Origin: Platycnemis pennipes
Lineage: Eukaryota > Arthropoda > Insecta > Odonata > Platycnemididae
Assembly (NCBI GenBank): GCA_933228895.1
Contig: OW121847.1
Location: forward strand, 89,507,656-89,571,655
Length of the DNA stretch: 64,000 nt
Reading direction: 5' to 3'
A program made the position numbers and the translations under genes. Numbering within the stretch: the stretch's first letter is position 1; each line of letters begins with the position of its first letter. The notes under the pieces were generated by a model. The model was not told the DNA's origin. It did no database searches and was given only the letters and a program-made list of their open reading frames with translations. Shown one piece after another: positions 10,373-22,675 of this stretch.

Positions 10373-13300
10373 ACAAAACCAGACAGAAACTTTTAGTTTC
10401 AGCAGTGACGAACAATGATACAGAGAAAAAGCAGGCTTAAGAACAGATAAAAGGATGGATATGGATGAAAAAAAGATGATCTGGTTAAATGGATATCTTT
10501 TACAGATGAATAAAAAGAGGAGAGAGCCTAGGATTGGGAAGCGATCAAAAAGAAACGCGAAATGGGAAAATATTCAGATAACGTGCGGAGGAAAAACGTG
10601 GCGAAAGGAAATCGATTAAGAGATTGAAGAAGGATACACCGGAGCGTATGTCGAATGAGAAGATAAAAAATTGGCTCTTGAGAAAATAGAGAGAGAACAC
10701 TTAATATGAAATAATTATGAATATGACGGCAAAACAACAATTGGATTACATTATTTCGACGGAATGAACAAGAGGAGAGGATACTCGTTGTAGACTTCTG
10801 GGTGTCCAAACTTGAACAAATTAACGTAAGTGGTTGGAGAGCAACGGTAACCCATTTTGGTGCATTCGTTTAATGCAAAGAGATACTTCACTCCTAAATT
10901 CAGTGATATCGAGTGAGCATCTGAAAAAAGGAAGACATTGGCGTTAGAATGGTCGGTGCAACATTTCTAGCATCGACGCTAAAGGAATGAGGTTCCAGAT
11001 TATACTTATTTTAAAAGAGATGTTAAGAACTGGTGCTTCGGTTAATACTACCTCATCAATCATTTTTAGGTTTCGTGTACACATTTCATTATCATCACCT
11101 ACATTTCGCGATTTTGAACTAGACTTTTGCTCATTTTCAAACACTTCAATGGGCAAACTAGACTTCTAGAGATTTTTGTGATTGCTATTTTGAAGATTGT
11201 AACCCTTTTCTCTCTGCATTTTCAATTCACTTCTAAAAAAAACTGAATTTTAAACGCTTTCCTCTGTGTTCGGAGGCAGTGAATTAACCCCCAAATCAAT
11301 TAGCATAATCAATTAATTCAAACGTGTAGTTAAATAAAATCTTTAATTTCATTCCACCTCTGATGCAAGGTAATCCTCTTCCCAAAAATGCATTGTGATT
11401 GCTATCAGTGATGAAGTAGTAGTGAGATCTAAACTTTCATATTTTTTAACGATGCATAACAATCTATGACTAATTCTTGTTATCAATAATTTTTAAAGGA
11501 CAATGTTCATTCTAATACGTATACTCGTGATGAATTGTGTTTAATTACTTAAGTAATCAACTATTATCATGCGAATCAGATTAAGAGTATCAAAGAGTCT
11601 TATTCAGCATACACTTTTTGGCCCACGCAATATCATATTTCATCCCTTCAAGTCTTCTTCTTTCTAAAAAATATGAATTTGATTGTAAAAACATAATACT
11701 ATAAACGGCCGGGACTCTCGGAAGGAATATCATACTGCCTTTGAACTAGATTATGCAGACTAAACGATATTACAATCTAGTCTACAAGTCCAAACTCTTT
11801 AATTAAATGGCGAAGTCTAATAATCAGCTTGCCATTAAAAATCGTGGAAAGGAGGATAACTTAATCATAAAGGAGCATGCACAAGGAGATGAGAAAAAAC
11901 AGGCACGTAGCTAATGCTAATCAAACGAGTGAATTTTTTTGTCTCTTTGAAAAAGGAAAAGACAAAGAGCAGCTGAACAGCATAAAAATCGATGATTCTT
12001 CACCACACTACCTAGAAAATTAGGCCAAACTGGCTGCTGGATAAAAATATTCTCGAAAAGGAGTGTAAACGTTAAGGAATTGAAATTTTTTAATTCAGTT
12101 CAGAAGGAAATGGATACGAGAAAGCTGGGGTATATTGGTGGAGTCGGGTTCATAAAACTAAAGAAAATTTTTTCAAATTATCAATTTTTGCTGGGTTCAT
12201 GCTTCTAATGCAATTACAATTGCGTAAGACCTCAGTAAAGTGCAATTCATTTAGTGTGATGCCATAATGAACAGAACGTTGAGCTATTAGTCTGGGAATG
12301 AAATTCTAAAACACAGGTGAGTACACTGGATTTCGAATTTAAATCTGAAATGAGGAAAATACTCTGCACTAAAATTTAAATGGTGTACTCATACAAGAAG
12401 ACATTGTTAGAAATAAGGAATACGTGACGCAGGGAACCAGGTGACTTCCATCAATGCCCACTAACATTGTGGACAGTACATTGCATCTATCATGTATAAT
12501 CTTCCAATAGGAGTGGAGATATACCAAATCCTATAATGCATCTTTGAGTACGTGACAAAATTAAACATTAAAATATGTTAGGTAGGTAGTCAAATGCTGA
12601 ATATATTTTGCCAATTACATGAAAAATAATACACAAAATATTCATTAAATTCCTCCACAGGCAAAGGAATCAATCGGTGCCTTTATGAAAGTAGTTTTTG
12701 CAAGAATAATCAATAATTTAACTCTAAAACCGATGAAAAGTATTATATATCTAAACGCTAGCCGAATAAAATAATACGGATGTAACCGCTCAAAATACTA
12801 ACCACATCGTATATTTTTCATGACAATTTGTAATCAATGAACTTAATTATTAACTAGAGTTGTAATTATTAATTTATTATTTATTTATTGCAAGTTGAGG
12901 TTAATATACCTAACTTTCATTTTTCAAACCTCCTCCACATTGGCTCTCACTATAATAAGGTTCTGAATAAAACACGAGTGCGAAAATATTATCACAATGA
13001 TATGATGACATCATAATAAAGTACACGATCCAACTTTATTCTCTCTTACACGCTAAATGCATCAGAAAACGGTATATCGTCATATGCAAAAATTGTCGAA
13101 AAATATGTCAAATAAGATTTCTAGAGACACAAAATTTAATTATACGTACAACAATTGAATTTATGATTAGTATTTGGCCGATTATCGCATGGAAATGTTC
13201 CTTTTGTAAACTAGTAATAACTTGCTTTTTCCAAGCCTTTAATTTTGCTTCCGACCTAGTTTTAGTCCTTTTTAAGATTATGACTACAATATTTGCGTAA

Positions 13301-16059
13301 ATCTAGGCAAAATATTAAATCGTATATAGAAAAAATATTGCCGAGTTCAATAGGTCGATCAGGTCGATCGATAGGTGAATACTGGCGAATCGAATAGATA
13401 CAACTTTCAAAATTTAATTCCAATTTAACCTTTATCTCCCGTCGTTTTGAATACGGTGGGATTTGTCAAAATCAGTCGGAAGTACAACACTGACTTCATG
13501 GAAAATATCTCATTATTTCATTTACACTGCACATTAACCTTCATCTCTATGCAAAAAAATAGTTTGAATATTCGGATATCGAATTCCATTGAGATAAGCT
13601 ACGCGCGCCCAGATTCCATACTTTCAATGTCAGCCAGACACACTCCTTCTATTCAATCCCTTTTTCCTCCTCTTCCCCTCCCAACAAACTCCACGTCCCT
13701 CCCTTATCTCCATTTGCTACCCGCCACATCCCTCCACCACACCACCTCCATCAATCTCCCTTCCTTCCCGCAGCTCAAAGACGAAAGAGAAAGCAGTACA
13801 AAAAGCTCCCTCCTCCCCGCTCCCCGCCTGTCTGTCCCGAAGGAATTACCGGAGGATTCAAAGGTCGAAAATATGCTCTAAAAACTCCGGCGACATTGAG
13901 AGAAAACTCTAAACCAACGGCGAGGCCTAGCAGGCCATTGTCACGGCACTAGCTGAAAAACGGTGAGGAAAAATATCGTGAGAGAATGGAGGTGTACAGT
14001 TGGTGTCAATGTTGATTGGAAAATTGCGTATGCTGGTGAGTGTGCCGCACAGAGGGTGTAAACAACAGGGAACGCCAGGGTGTGTGGAGTGAAAAGTTTT
14101 ATTCTACTGCTCACGGTGGCGTACAGCGTTTCGAGTCTCAAAGGAGCGCGAAAACCAGGGCAGTTATAATTGAAGCTTACCATAAAATGAGCGGCCAAAA
14201 TTATAGAACCGCTTGTTTTTCTCGAATTTTCTCTAATCTACAAAGTTTTCTCATTCGGAGCCCTCATATGCACTATATCTGTCCCGATGCATTATATTCT
14301 GTGAGATATGTAAAGAATAATGATCTGGTATTTCCAAGGATACGGTATATGTAGCTTTCAAAAATTATCTCTTGAAGCTGTAACTAAATGTGAATGATCA
14401 GATTTCTATTTATACTATAAGTATACTAAAGTAGTAATATTTATATTACTATAGTAGAGCTTGATCGAATGTTCCTTTTACTCGCGCTTCAACCCATTTT
14501 TGGCTAAGGCGCTTCTTATTTTGAAAAATTACAGCTAAAAGGGGGTTTGATTGAAAAAAGACATTTTCTTTTTTGATTTTACTCAATCTACTGATCTCTT
14601 CAATTCTCACCACTTTTCCTCTCCTTTACGTCGTATTTAAGTGCTAGGAACTTTCACCTGAACTGTAGTAATACTAAAGCTATTACTGTTCACAGAGGCG
14701 CAAAATGAACGGACTTAGAGCTAATAGAAAAAATATAAGACCCTGTCTTCAGTACATTCGAGTGACTTACGTTTTCTACAAGAAAATGGATTTTTGGGTT
14801 CTTGAAAACTGTGCGTCATAAGAAACATTTCATAACTGTAAAATCTGCATATTTCCATACTAGCTATCACTATGGCGTTTCTTTAGTTATTTAGTCATCG
14901 TCCACTAAACAGGAGGAAAAGAGGAAATAAAGAATGATGGGGAAAACGAATGAAAAGGTATATGTAATTTTCTGCGCGGCATTAAGCTGTTTGAATTGTG
15001 GTCGGGGATGGTGGCGGGAATTACAAGATCTCGAATCTTTCTGTTCGTCATTCCCTCTCGCCTTCTCATTTACTCCATTCTGTTCCTACTGCTCTTTTAA
15101 GGTGAGATTTATCTGAAGAATGATTCTCGCTCTTAAGCGATTGGTATTCATTAAGTAACATTAATCTAGGATGCGAACTACAAGTCTCAACTGTTTTTCT
15201 TGCAATTTCTTCAAGCAACCAAGTGACAATTAATGAAATTTTAAGGTATTTTTTGCGTAAAGCGCCTTATTTCTTTTCATCACCCTCATTTCCTATACTT
15301 AACAGTTATGGCCTGAGTCTAGAATTTTGGCAGCGCACTGGAGACGATAACTGACTCGCTTTCCCTTTTGCGTTCTAACGCCTTCCCACAATTCGTTAAC
15401 TTGATTAAATTAATTTTGGAGGTGATTCTCCACCTGATTTCATGACTACACCAGCGGCGCTTATATCTATTAGGCCAAAGTCATAGATTCAAGGAATCTT
15501 TGTGGGTAACTTTTTCCAGAAAAGCATTGCAGGGTTCTTTTAACTAAACAATTCTAAGAGGTATGTAATAAACGCTTGAAAGTTAATAGAAAACTGAGAA
15601 TGCAATATGTTTCCAAAATTAGATCTTATAGGCCAGACGCGAGTAAAAACGCAACTTTTTGCCACGCGAGTATTAAGGGATATGATTTGATCCAAGTTCC
15701 AATAACTTACATCAAGAACTATTAAATAAATGTATGGAGGTGGTATCTCATGAACACTCCGGCCATCTCTTAAGAAGAGAAATAGTATAAGTAGAAGAAT
15801 AAGGATAGTTCATTGTAAGTAAGCATTGCATACCTTCGGTTACCGTCTCGATACTAAAAACAATGAGCCCTCTCATAGTTCAAATATTCCTCGAGTCAGT
15901 CAAACTTGTGCAAAACATTACGCAACGCATCGAATTCAACTATTCGTTTCATTCGAAATCAACACCACTTTCGGTCGGTTTGGAACATAAATGTGATTAT
16001 AAATGCAATATTCATGGAGATTACTCAGTGAATTTCAGCATTCCTATATACATCGGACC
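10373..16059. other. Long gene-free stretch
   Basis: This 5.7-kb stretch is mostly AT-rich. A purine-rich tract lies at about 10430-10800 and a GC-richer, pyrimidine-rich patch at about 13600-13880 carries a Pro/Ser-rich open frame that looks compositional. A small palindrome sits at about 14425-14450 (AGTAATAT/ATATTACT). I could not identify any exon, including the missing N-terminal exons of the channel gene. Confidence 0.4.
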
Positions 16060-17385
16060 GCCGCGTCAGGTAACAGTCGTAGCGTCACTTGACCTCAATA
16101 AAGCATTTGACTCAGTCCGACACGATGTCTTGGTGACCACGCTAAGAATTTCTGGCGTGAGTCAGGATACTTCTACCTGATTTTCAAGCTACTTGGGAGG
16201 GCGGCAAGTCTCCATCAAGTCAACAACATCCGATGAACCCATATGGCATATCCAAAATACAGGGGTCCCGCAGGGTTCCACATGTCCCCTACTCTGTTCA
16301 ACATCTCTGTACGGGGCCTGGCGTCATTACCGCTGGCTGCCAATATCATGATGTATGCGGACGACATCATTATATATAAGAGTTCCCCACCTGAAAAAAT
16401 ACATGAATGCGTGGCTGCTTTCTCGAGTGACTTAGACAGCATACTGAACTGGTGTCTCACTCGAGGTCTCTCAGTCAACCCTAATAAGTACCTACTCTGC
16501 CATGATCGTCGGTAATAACAAAATCCTCTATCGTCTCCATGACCCCCCACAACTAGCTATGTTTGGTCAACCAATACTTTACGACAAGACAATGAAATAC
16601 CTTGGCGTCACCCTCTCTAACACCTTGAGTTGGGATGCCACCGTATCAAACACTGTTCAGAAGATCTTTATAGGCCTGAGAAGACTGCGGTCAATGCAGC
16701 ACCATCCAACAATACACATTAGATTACGACTCGTAAACACACTTTTGCTGCCGATAATTGATTATGTGCTACTTCTGACAACAGAGCCCAAATATTAAAG
16801 ATTAAACAAAGAAGAGACCTCAGATGCCTCACATTGGGATATAAATGCCTTGCCACTGGACTTCCAAAGCACATAAACGACCGTCTCAAGACTTTCCACG
16901 AAGTTCACGGAAGATCCACTTGGGGTGTTTCCACTAACTTCCGTTATCCACCTCATCGAACTGAAAGCATGAATACTTCATTCACCACCAGCTTCATGCG
17001 TCTATATAACAACCTCCCGGCAGAATTCAAAAAGATACACAATTTTATAGGCTTTCGCAAAAGATTAATTCTCCGCATGCTGGCGTTACAGAGTTCAAAC
17101 CCTGGGGATGGACCTCTAATGACAATTTAACAATATAATTAAAATGTCCTTCTAATTCATCTTTTTTCAATTTCGTATCACTTACTTTTTTCCTTTGTAG
17201 AGCCACAAATTCTTTCAAGATGATTTAAACGATTGTAAAAAATATGTAAACGGCTCTGCAAAAAGGTGTAACTCTTTTTTTTTAACTGTTTAATTATTGA
17301 ACCCTTTATCTTAATGAACCCTGGGCTAGGGGCAGAGGGGGCCATATGGCCTCATCTAGCCCAGGATAAAGAAATAAATAAATAC
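16060..17385 (+). mobile_element. CR1-like LINE, RT to 3' end, decayed
   Basis: Frameshifted pieces form one reverse transcriptase. They are VASLDLNKAFDSVRHDVL (16080-16135), GVPQGST (about 16262-16282), SPTLFN...NIMMYADDIIIYKSS with the Y-A-D-D box (about 16288-16392), GLSVNPNK, KYLGVTLSNTLSW (about 16594-16635), then LLLPIIDY and a C-terminal tail ending at 17130. A 3' UTR-like stretch ends with ATAAAGAAATAAATAAATAC near 17380, a plausible terminal short repeat. The 5' side is truncated near 16060. Several frameshifts and a stop at about 16797 rule out function. Confidence 0.85.
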
Positions 17386-18868
17386 ATCAATCCAGTGGTA
17401 AGATATTCTTCCAATGATTTCGCACGTCATGCCTTACCAATTTACGTGAACAGATATATCAATAGGATATCCGTAGAAAATGTATTACAAATACATCAAC
17501 ACGAGTTCTTAATTAACTTATCACGCTGCGATAGCCTGATGAGAAGTTCGTCGTCGCATTCATTTCTAAAAAATTGGAACGTGTGTAAATTAAATGCATG
17601 ACTTAATACCGTACCTATTCATGGAGATTACCTCGATATTTTAAAATTAACGGGGGGGAATACCACGAAATATTGAAAACGAATCAGGTTGTAACCACTC
17701 ATCGGGAATTTCACCCCGAAATGTAGTTTGCCAGTGAATGAAAATCTGTATAGGTGCCCTGAAGCGATTGCATTTGGAGAAAAGAGAAAATATGAACGCT
17801 CGACTCTGATGGGAAAACCTTGACACCGACGTGAAGGTTAGCCCTGTTCTCCAATCCCGGAGAGTAGGTACTTTTTTCCCGGAGCTTGGCGTCGTCGGGG
17901 GTGGGGAGAGAGGGACTAGCAGCGTGGGGATGGGGTTGGATTCGCCGCAGGGGACACGCGCCGAAGAGCCGCGCTCGCTCACCTCCGCGGGGAATGAAAG
18001 ACTCCGTCGCTTCGCTGTGGGACCGCACGGCTCTTTGTGCGTCCGCCACCCGTCTCGTCACCCGACATCAAAATAATCCCGCCGGGGCCTAGCCAACACA
18101 CACTTCTCTCCCTTTCCCTTGTTGTCCCTATTTACTCACTCCCTCCGCACGCAGGCAGTGCGCGTTTCGAGGCCCCTCTATGCGCGTTTTGGCTGCGCCT
18201 CCCCGTCTGCTGGTTAGGTATATACGAAGGCAATTCTGGCCATTTTGCTGAAAGAAGTATTTTACTTTTAAAAACACGAAATTATTAAATTGTTTATAAA
18301 TACTTACAAGGGAACGATTGATAAAATTTTGGCTGGAATCACGGATGAATTTTTCAGTATTTTTACGTAATTTTTATCAGACAAAACTTCTAGAATTCCT
18401 AACTTATTTTTATTTCCAATTAACTAGTACCTAATTAACTAAAAACCATGAACTATTTACAGAGGTCGTGCAAACAACGTCGTCAGCATCGTGTACGTTT
18501 GTTTGACTTTGTTTTGCTAATCAACTTTTTTGAGCTTCTTACACGGTCCGTGAAGCTTTTTCTTCGTTTTTAGTTGCGAGTAAAGTTTTTCATGCCTCGT
18601 GTTAAACTATTAAGCGTCATTAGATACATTGATGCACGTTTAATGTTCGAAGGGTGGTGCGATCTAAATTTTGGAACTTTAAACTGAAAATTTTAAACAT
18701 GCGTCTCCAAATTCTTACCTAAAATCATTCGCTTAGTGTTGACATGAAGTTTAGTTTGACAGGTAAGGGTAGAGTTCACCTTGTGTCAAGTTGTGCACGG
18801 GGTAAGAGAGAGTTCAGTCGGACTTGAACAGTGGAATAAGCCCAATGCATCAACTTTCTTTCAACTGA
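17386..18868. other. No gene recognised; GC-rich island 17800-18220
   Basis: The island has many CpG dinucleotides and long overlapping ORFs on both strands (up to 116 codons), none with a domain. The high CpG density against an AT-rich background could mark a promoter or an unannotated 5' exon, but nothing proves it. The rest is AT-rich. Confidence 0.35.
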
Positions 18869-19308
18869 CAAGGGGAGTGTCCGAGTTCCGGGTCTAGGAT
18901 TTTGACGAAATTTGCCAGGCAGGTAGTCCTTGATGAGTTATTTACGAATCACCCCCCATATAGGGTTATATATCCAGAAACTTCGTCAAAAAACGAGTTT
19001 GAAATATTTGATTGCAAATATAAAGCCAATAATTAGCCATGTTTAATCAGTGCAGTTTGGGTTAGGGGTAAGGTACTCGCTTCACAGTGTTGACGTCCCT
19101 AGTTCGAGACTTTTCGAGTCCAATTTTTTTTTCATCGCAATTTCGTCGTACGACTTTCCCTGGTTTTACATATTTTTAATCTGTTTACCCGGGATGCATT
19201 TTAACTATTTTACGTAATAATTACGTAATTTGCTAAAATTACGTAATTAGTACGTTAAATAGTTAATTACGTTATTTACCTAAATCACGTAATTAGTACG
19301 TGGCGGAA

Positions 19309-19521
19309 TTACTTCCGCACACCCTGTCGTTTTTTGTGTATGAAATTAACGGAAGAGCATAAAGTGTGATCGTGATTTTGAATTTCCGTATCTTTGGCTA
19401 CGCAGTCCCGACGCACGTACAACACATGTTCTAATTCGCCTGGTGCCGTGATTTTCCAGCGCTGTGCTTTTTTGGAAAAACTAATCGCAAGAGAAGAAAA
19501 GAATTTAGGTTTTGTAATCAT
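19309..19521 (-). CDS. 70-codon ORF in left palindrome arm, unknown function
   Basis: This ORF reads towards the outside of the element and is mirrored exactly by the ORF at 19718-19930. The product begins MITKPKFFSSLAISF and is basic, with KKAQRW and a C-terminal HKKRQGVRK. I recognise no domain, signal peptide or membrane segment. Differences between the two arms include H versus Q near residue 32 and changes in the first ten residues. Because the arms are nearly identical at the DNA level, preservation of the frame in both is not independent evidence for coding. It may be a remnant of a longer element-encoded protein or chance. Confidence 0.25.
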   Translation of the reverse strand: MITKPKFFSSLAISFSKKAQRWKITAPGELEHVLYVRRDCVAKDTEIQNHDHTLCSSVNFIHKKRQGVRK

Positions 19522-19717
19522 ACAATTGTAAGTGACTACCGAAATGTTCGGGTGATTCTAACATGCTCCTGAAAAGGTGCAATACATTAATTCTTCAAAA
19601 TTAATTGTTACCTCTGGCTTTTTATCAATTTCCAAGCGACGTCCTTGATTCGTAACTCTCTCCCACCCGAATATTTGGCCCGATCACCCGAACATTTCGG
19701 TAGATACTTACAATTAT

Positions 19718-19930
19718 ATGATTACAGAGCTTAAGTTCTTTTTTTCTCTTGCGATTAGTTTTTCCAAAAAAGCACAGCGCTGGAAAATCACGGCACCAGG
19801 CGAATTAGAACAAGTGTTGTACGTGCGTCGGGACTGCGTAGCCAAAGATACGGAAATTCAAAATCACGATCACACTTTATGCTCTTCCGTTAATTTCATA
19901 CACAAAAAACGACAGGGCGTGCGGAAGTAA
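19718..19930 (+). CDS. 70-codon ORF in right palindrome arm, unknown function
   Basis: Mirror of the ORF at 19309-19521, starting MITELKFFFSLAISF and ending in the same basic tail. The two ATGs lie 196 bp apart and the ORFs are divergently arranged around the central spacer, so any promoter in the spacer could serve both. No family is recognised. Confidence 0.25.
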   Translation: MITELKFFFSLAISFSKKAQRWKITAPGELEQVLYVRRDCVAKDTEIQNHDHTLCSSVNFIHKKRQGVRK

Positions 19931-20370
19931 TTCCGCCACGTACTAATTACGTGATTTAGGTAAATAACGTAATTAACTATTTAACGTACTAATTACGTAA
20001 TTTTAGCAAATTACGTAATTATTACGTAAAATAGTTAAAATGCATCCCGGGTAAACAGATTAAAAATATGTAAAACCAGGGAAAGTCGTACGACGAAATT
20101 GCGATGAAAAAAAAATTGGACTCGAAAAGTCTCGAACTAGGGACGTCAACACTGTGAAGCGAGTACCTTACCCCTAACCCAAACTGCACTGATTAAACAT
20201 GGCTAATTATTGGCTTTATATTTGCAATCAAATATTTCAAACTCGTTTTTTGACGAAGTTTCTGGATATATAACCCTATATGGGGGGTGATTCGTAAATA
20301 ACTCATCAAGGACTACCTGCCTGGCAAATTTCATCAAAATCCTAGACCCGGAACTCGGACACTCCCCTTG

Positions 20371-21321
20371 TGAGATATATCATCGAATTTGTTATAAAGG
20401 GTTGCTACGACAACGAAGGTCATACGCAGATACATCATCTAATGATGAGTTATAATAATACCCATTGGGGGATGAGACCGACAGCCGAATTAACTTATTT
20501 GATTACTTTGTGGATTGAGGGGGACAGCTGAATGATGGAGAGAATCCCGGCTTCGGAACTACCCTAAAATTAACGAAAGGCGCCAAGGTCAGATCGTTGA
20601 AATTGAAGTGCGCTGCACACAGAGCTCCAATAGGGACTACTCTTCGTCAAACTATACATTACATCTACCAGGATTACAACCCGGATCCGTGATATATGAA
20701 TGCAAGTACTCAAGTTTTTAAATCAAACCGAGATAATTTATTAAAATAACCCCTTATAGTCCCTTTAACAGAAATTCACTGTCCGTGTCATTTTTTAAGA
20801 ATTACAGCTCTGTGCTCACGTATGCCATGTTCTTATCTTCTGGTGAAGACTATCCGGCAGCCAGAAGGACGTCTCCCAAGCGCTCTTTGGGTATCGGCGT
20901 CTAATATTCGCGTTCAGCTGCACGCACACTCTTTGGACAATAAGTTTCCTCTCGGCGCTCGTAAATGGAGAAGGTCCAAACAAACGTGAGATTTCTCGCT
21001 CGGCCGATTCAGCCCCGGTGGAAATCGACCGCTGTGCGTGGACTTCCGTCCTTCGGAATGTCGCTCGGCTGAGAATGTTCCCTATTTCACAAAGGAAATC
21101 GGAATTGACACTGTCTCCCGAAACCAAGAAGAACCGTTCGCATGACCTTGACCTTGCGACTTTCCGGCGACCTTGCGACTTGTGAGCCCTTCTTCATTCT
21201 TATCCCTCACAGCTCGTTCTAGCATGTAACCAAATGACGGCGTTTTTACCATCGGAACGGGAAATAGGTACAGTAAATTGCGAACTTTGCAGTGCCTGTG
21301 GCACATGAAATAAATACGGGA
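20371..21321. other. No gene recognised
   Basis: A moderately GC-rich patch at about 20820-21200 carries minus-strand ORFs of 74-103 codons with no recognisable domain. Otherwise nothing is supportable. Confidence 0.35.
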
Positions 21322-21376
21322 ACTCCAAGATTTTATTTTATGTACATTTTATGTACATAAAATAAAATCTTGGAGT
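21322..21376. repeat. Perfect 26-bp inverted repeat, 3-nt loop
   Basis: The arms 21322-21347 and 21351-21376 are perfect reverse complements, starting ACTCCAAGATTTT and ending AAAATCTTGGAGT, around a TTT spacer. Related ATGTACATTTTATGTA sequence continues just downstream to about 21405. No GC-rich stem plus U-tract is present, so it is not a bacterial-style terminator. Confidence 0.9.
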
Positions 21377-21446
21377 ATGTATTTTTATGTACATTTTATG
21401 TATAAATGCATGTGCTTAGTGCACGGTTACTCAATCCCCGCAAAAC

Positions 21447-21560
21447 ACCTTTTGCTGGTTTGCATAAACCTCGGTAAATGGGACCGGGTTAGTGCATTGC
21501 CTGAAGTACTGGCTATCCATTCCGAAAGTTTAGGATCGAATCTTGCGAGTTACAGATATT
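21447..21560 (+). mobile_element. tRNA-like SINE head
   Basis: The stretch has a GGGTTAGTGCATTGCCTGAAG region where an A box would lie and GGATCGAATCTTG, which fits the B-box consensus GWTCRANNC, about 50 bp downstream. The cloverleaf does not fold cleanly, so a SINE head or tRNA pseudogene is more likely than a working tRNA. Confidence 0.4.
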
Positions 21561-22600
21561 TTTAGAGATATTCCGGTCCCTACATGAATGTTGTGAGTGG
21601 AGATCACTGTAACGATATCTCTAAAAAAGCATTTGCTAAACGTTTCTTACTTATTTTGTGTTTGGACGTATTATTATTAATGAAATCACTCGTAGAATTT
21701 AATGGAATGAACAAAATTATAAATGAATGCATGCTATAATAGCTGACGCCCACAGAGAAACATTACCTGAGTTTTCTCTTCGGAAATTCTGAATTTGTGC
21801 ACATTAGTGGGTAACTCCCTTTAGGTTTTTCGCGGCAGGTTCGCAAGCGTTGAATTTTTTATGCATAACATTAAATGGAGAAATTGTACTATGATTCTTC
21901 CACCGGGCCAGGCTTTTCATTAATACCGATGTTTTTGTTTAATGCGAAATAATGGGAAACCCGAGAAGATTTTATCCATAATATTCGCCTAGAAGGAACC
22001 CAATCTTATTTCATATAATTAAATATTCACTTATCAGAGTGGACAGCAGTTTTTGACTCATCACCAGTGCGGTCTCAGGCTATTGTTACGCAGCCTGTGA
22101 ATGTCTGTGCGTCTAGGAGGGTTCTGTCAATCCTTCAGCCGCCTTCCCTAAACAGACGGACACACATATTACCCCATTTGAAGCTGGTCGAGAACACGGT
22201 TTCAAGTCCTGCATTCCGTCAACCGCGGTAGTCAGGTTGATTGGTTGTGAACAAAATCTCATCATCCATTTATTGTATCGATATATACGTAATTATCCTG
22301 TGATTTAGTGGCAGTAGTTATCGGCGGGAGAAGGCCGTCAACTAAGGTCGTTTGCGCCATTTAGAATAGGCGGGTAGTCGAGTAGAAGTAGGAAATTTTC
22401 AAGAATGAATAATTTCCGATCCCTTTACCTACAAGTGCTCTCAATTTCAAGAGATGAAGAATTAAGAGAAACCTGGCGCTGATATTAACCTCCCCTTAAA
22501 TAATGGCGCCAAGGAGTCCACTAGTTTAAATCCCAAACGACGGAATTACTATTGAACTTGAAGTGCCCACCACGTTGTGCTCAAGCGCGTCTATCTACGA
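21561..22600. other. No gene recognised
   Basis: AT-rich sequence with no long ORF and no defined repeat. Confidence 0.35.
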
Positions 22601-22605
22601 AAAGC

Positions 22606-22675
22606 CTCTGCTGCTGTGAGGATTCGAACCCGAGCCCTCGAGATGGAAAGCAAGTACTCTACTCACCACACCAAT
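22606..22675 (-). mobile_element. tRNA-like SINE head
   Basis: The minus strand reads GGTGTGGTGAGTAGAGTACT, then CTTTCC, then CTCGGGTTCGAATCCTC. Both Pol III boxes are recognisable, and the head resembles that at 55087-55155 (TGGCAGCTAGAGTACTGG). A clean tRNA fold is not evident. Confidence 0.5.

Larger units (their letters stand above)
18869..20370. mobile_element. 1.5-kb palindromic foldback element
   Basis: Two 688-bp arms (18869-19556 and 19683-20370) are reverse complements with only about ten visible mismatches and no net indel. The 126-bp spacer (19557-19682) is unpaired. The ends read CAAGGGGAGTGTCCGAG and its complement. The trinucleotide TGA sits just outside both ends and may be a target duplication. 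Each arm carries one 70-codon ORF, a tRNA-like stretch (about 19060-19116 and its mirror) and an ACGTAATTA-rich tract. The structure is that of a foldback transposon with very long terminal inverted repeats; I could not place it in a superfamily. Confidence 0.9.

Noticed and set aside
13447..13881. 144-codon + strand ORF rich in Pro, Ser and Leu
   Set aside because: The long frame comes from a pyrimidine-rich stretch; the N-terminal half is AT-rich and unrelated in composition. No domain, no supporting splice sites.
16243..16798. Host gene encoding a YADD polymerase
   Set aside because: The frame is broken repeatedly and the order of motifs and 3' tail are those of a dead LINE.
17647..18288. 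Cluster of five overlapping ORFs on both strands
   Set aside because: They occupy the same GC-rich island in different frames; compositional origin is the simplest explanation.
18869..20370. CRISPR or bacterial-style inverted-repeat system
   Set aside because: Host is eukaryotic, there is one long inverted pair only, and no repeat-spacer periodicity is present.
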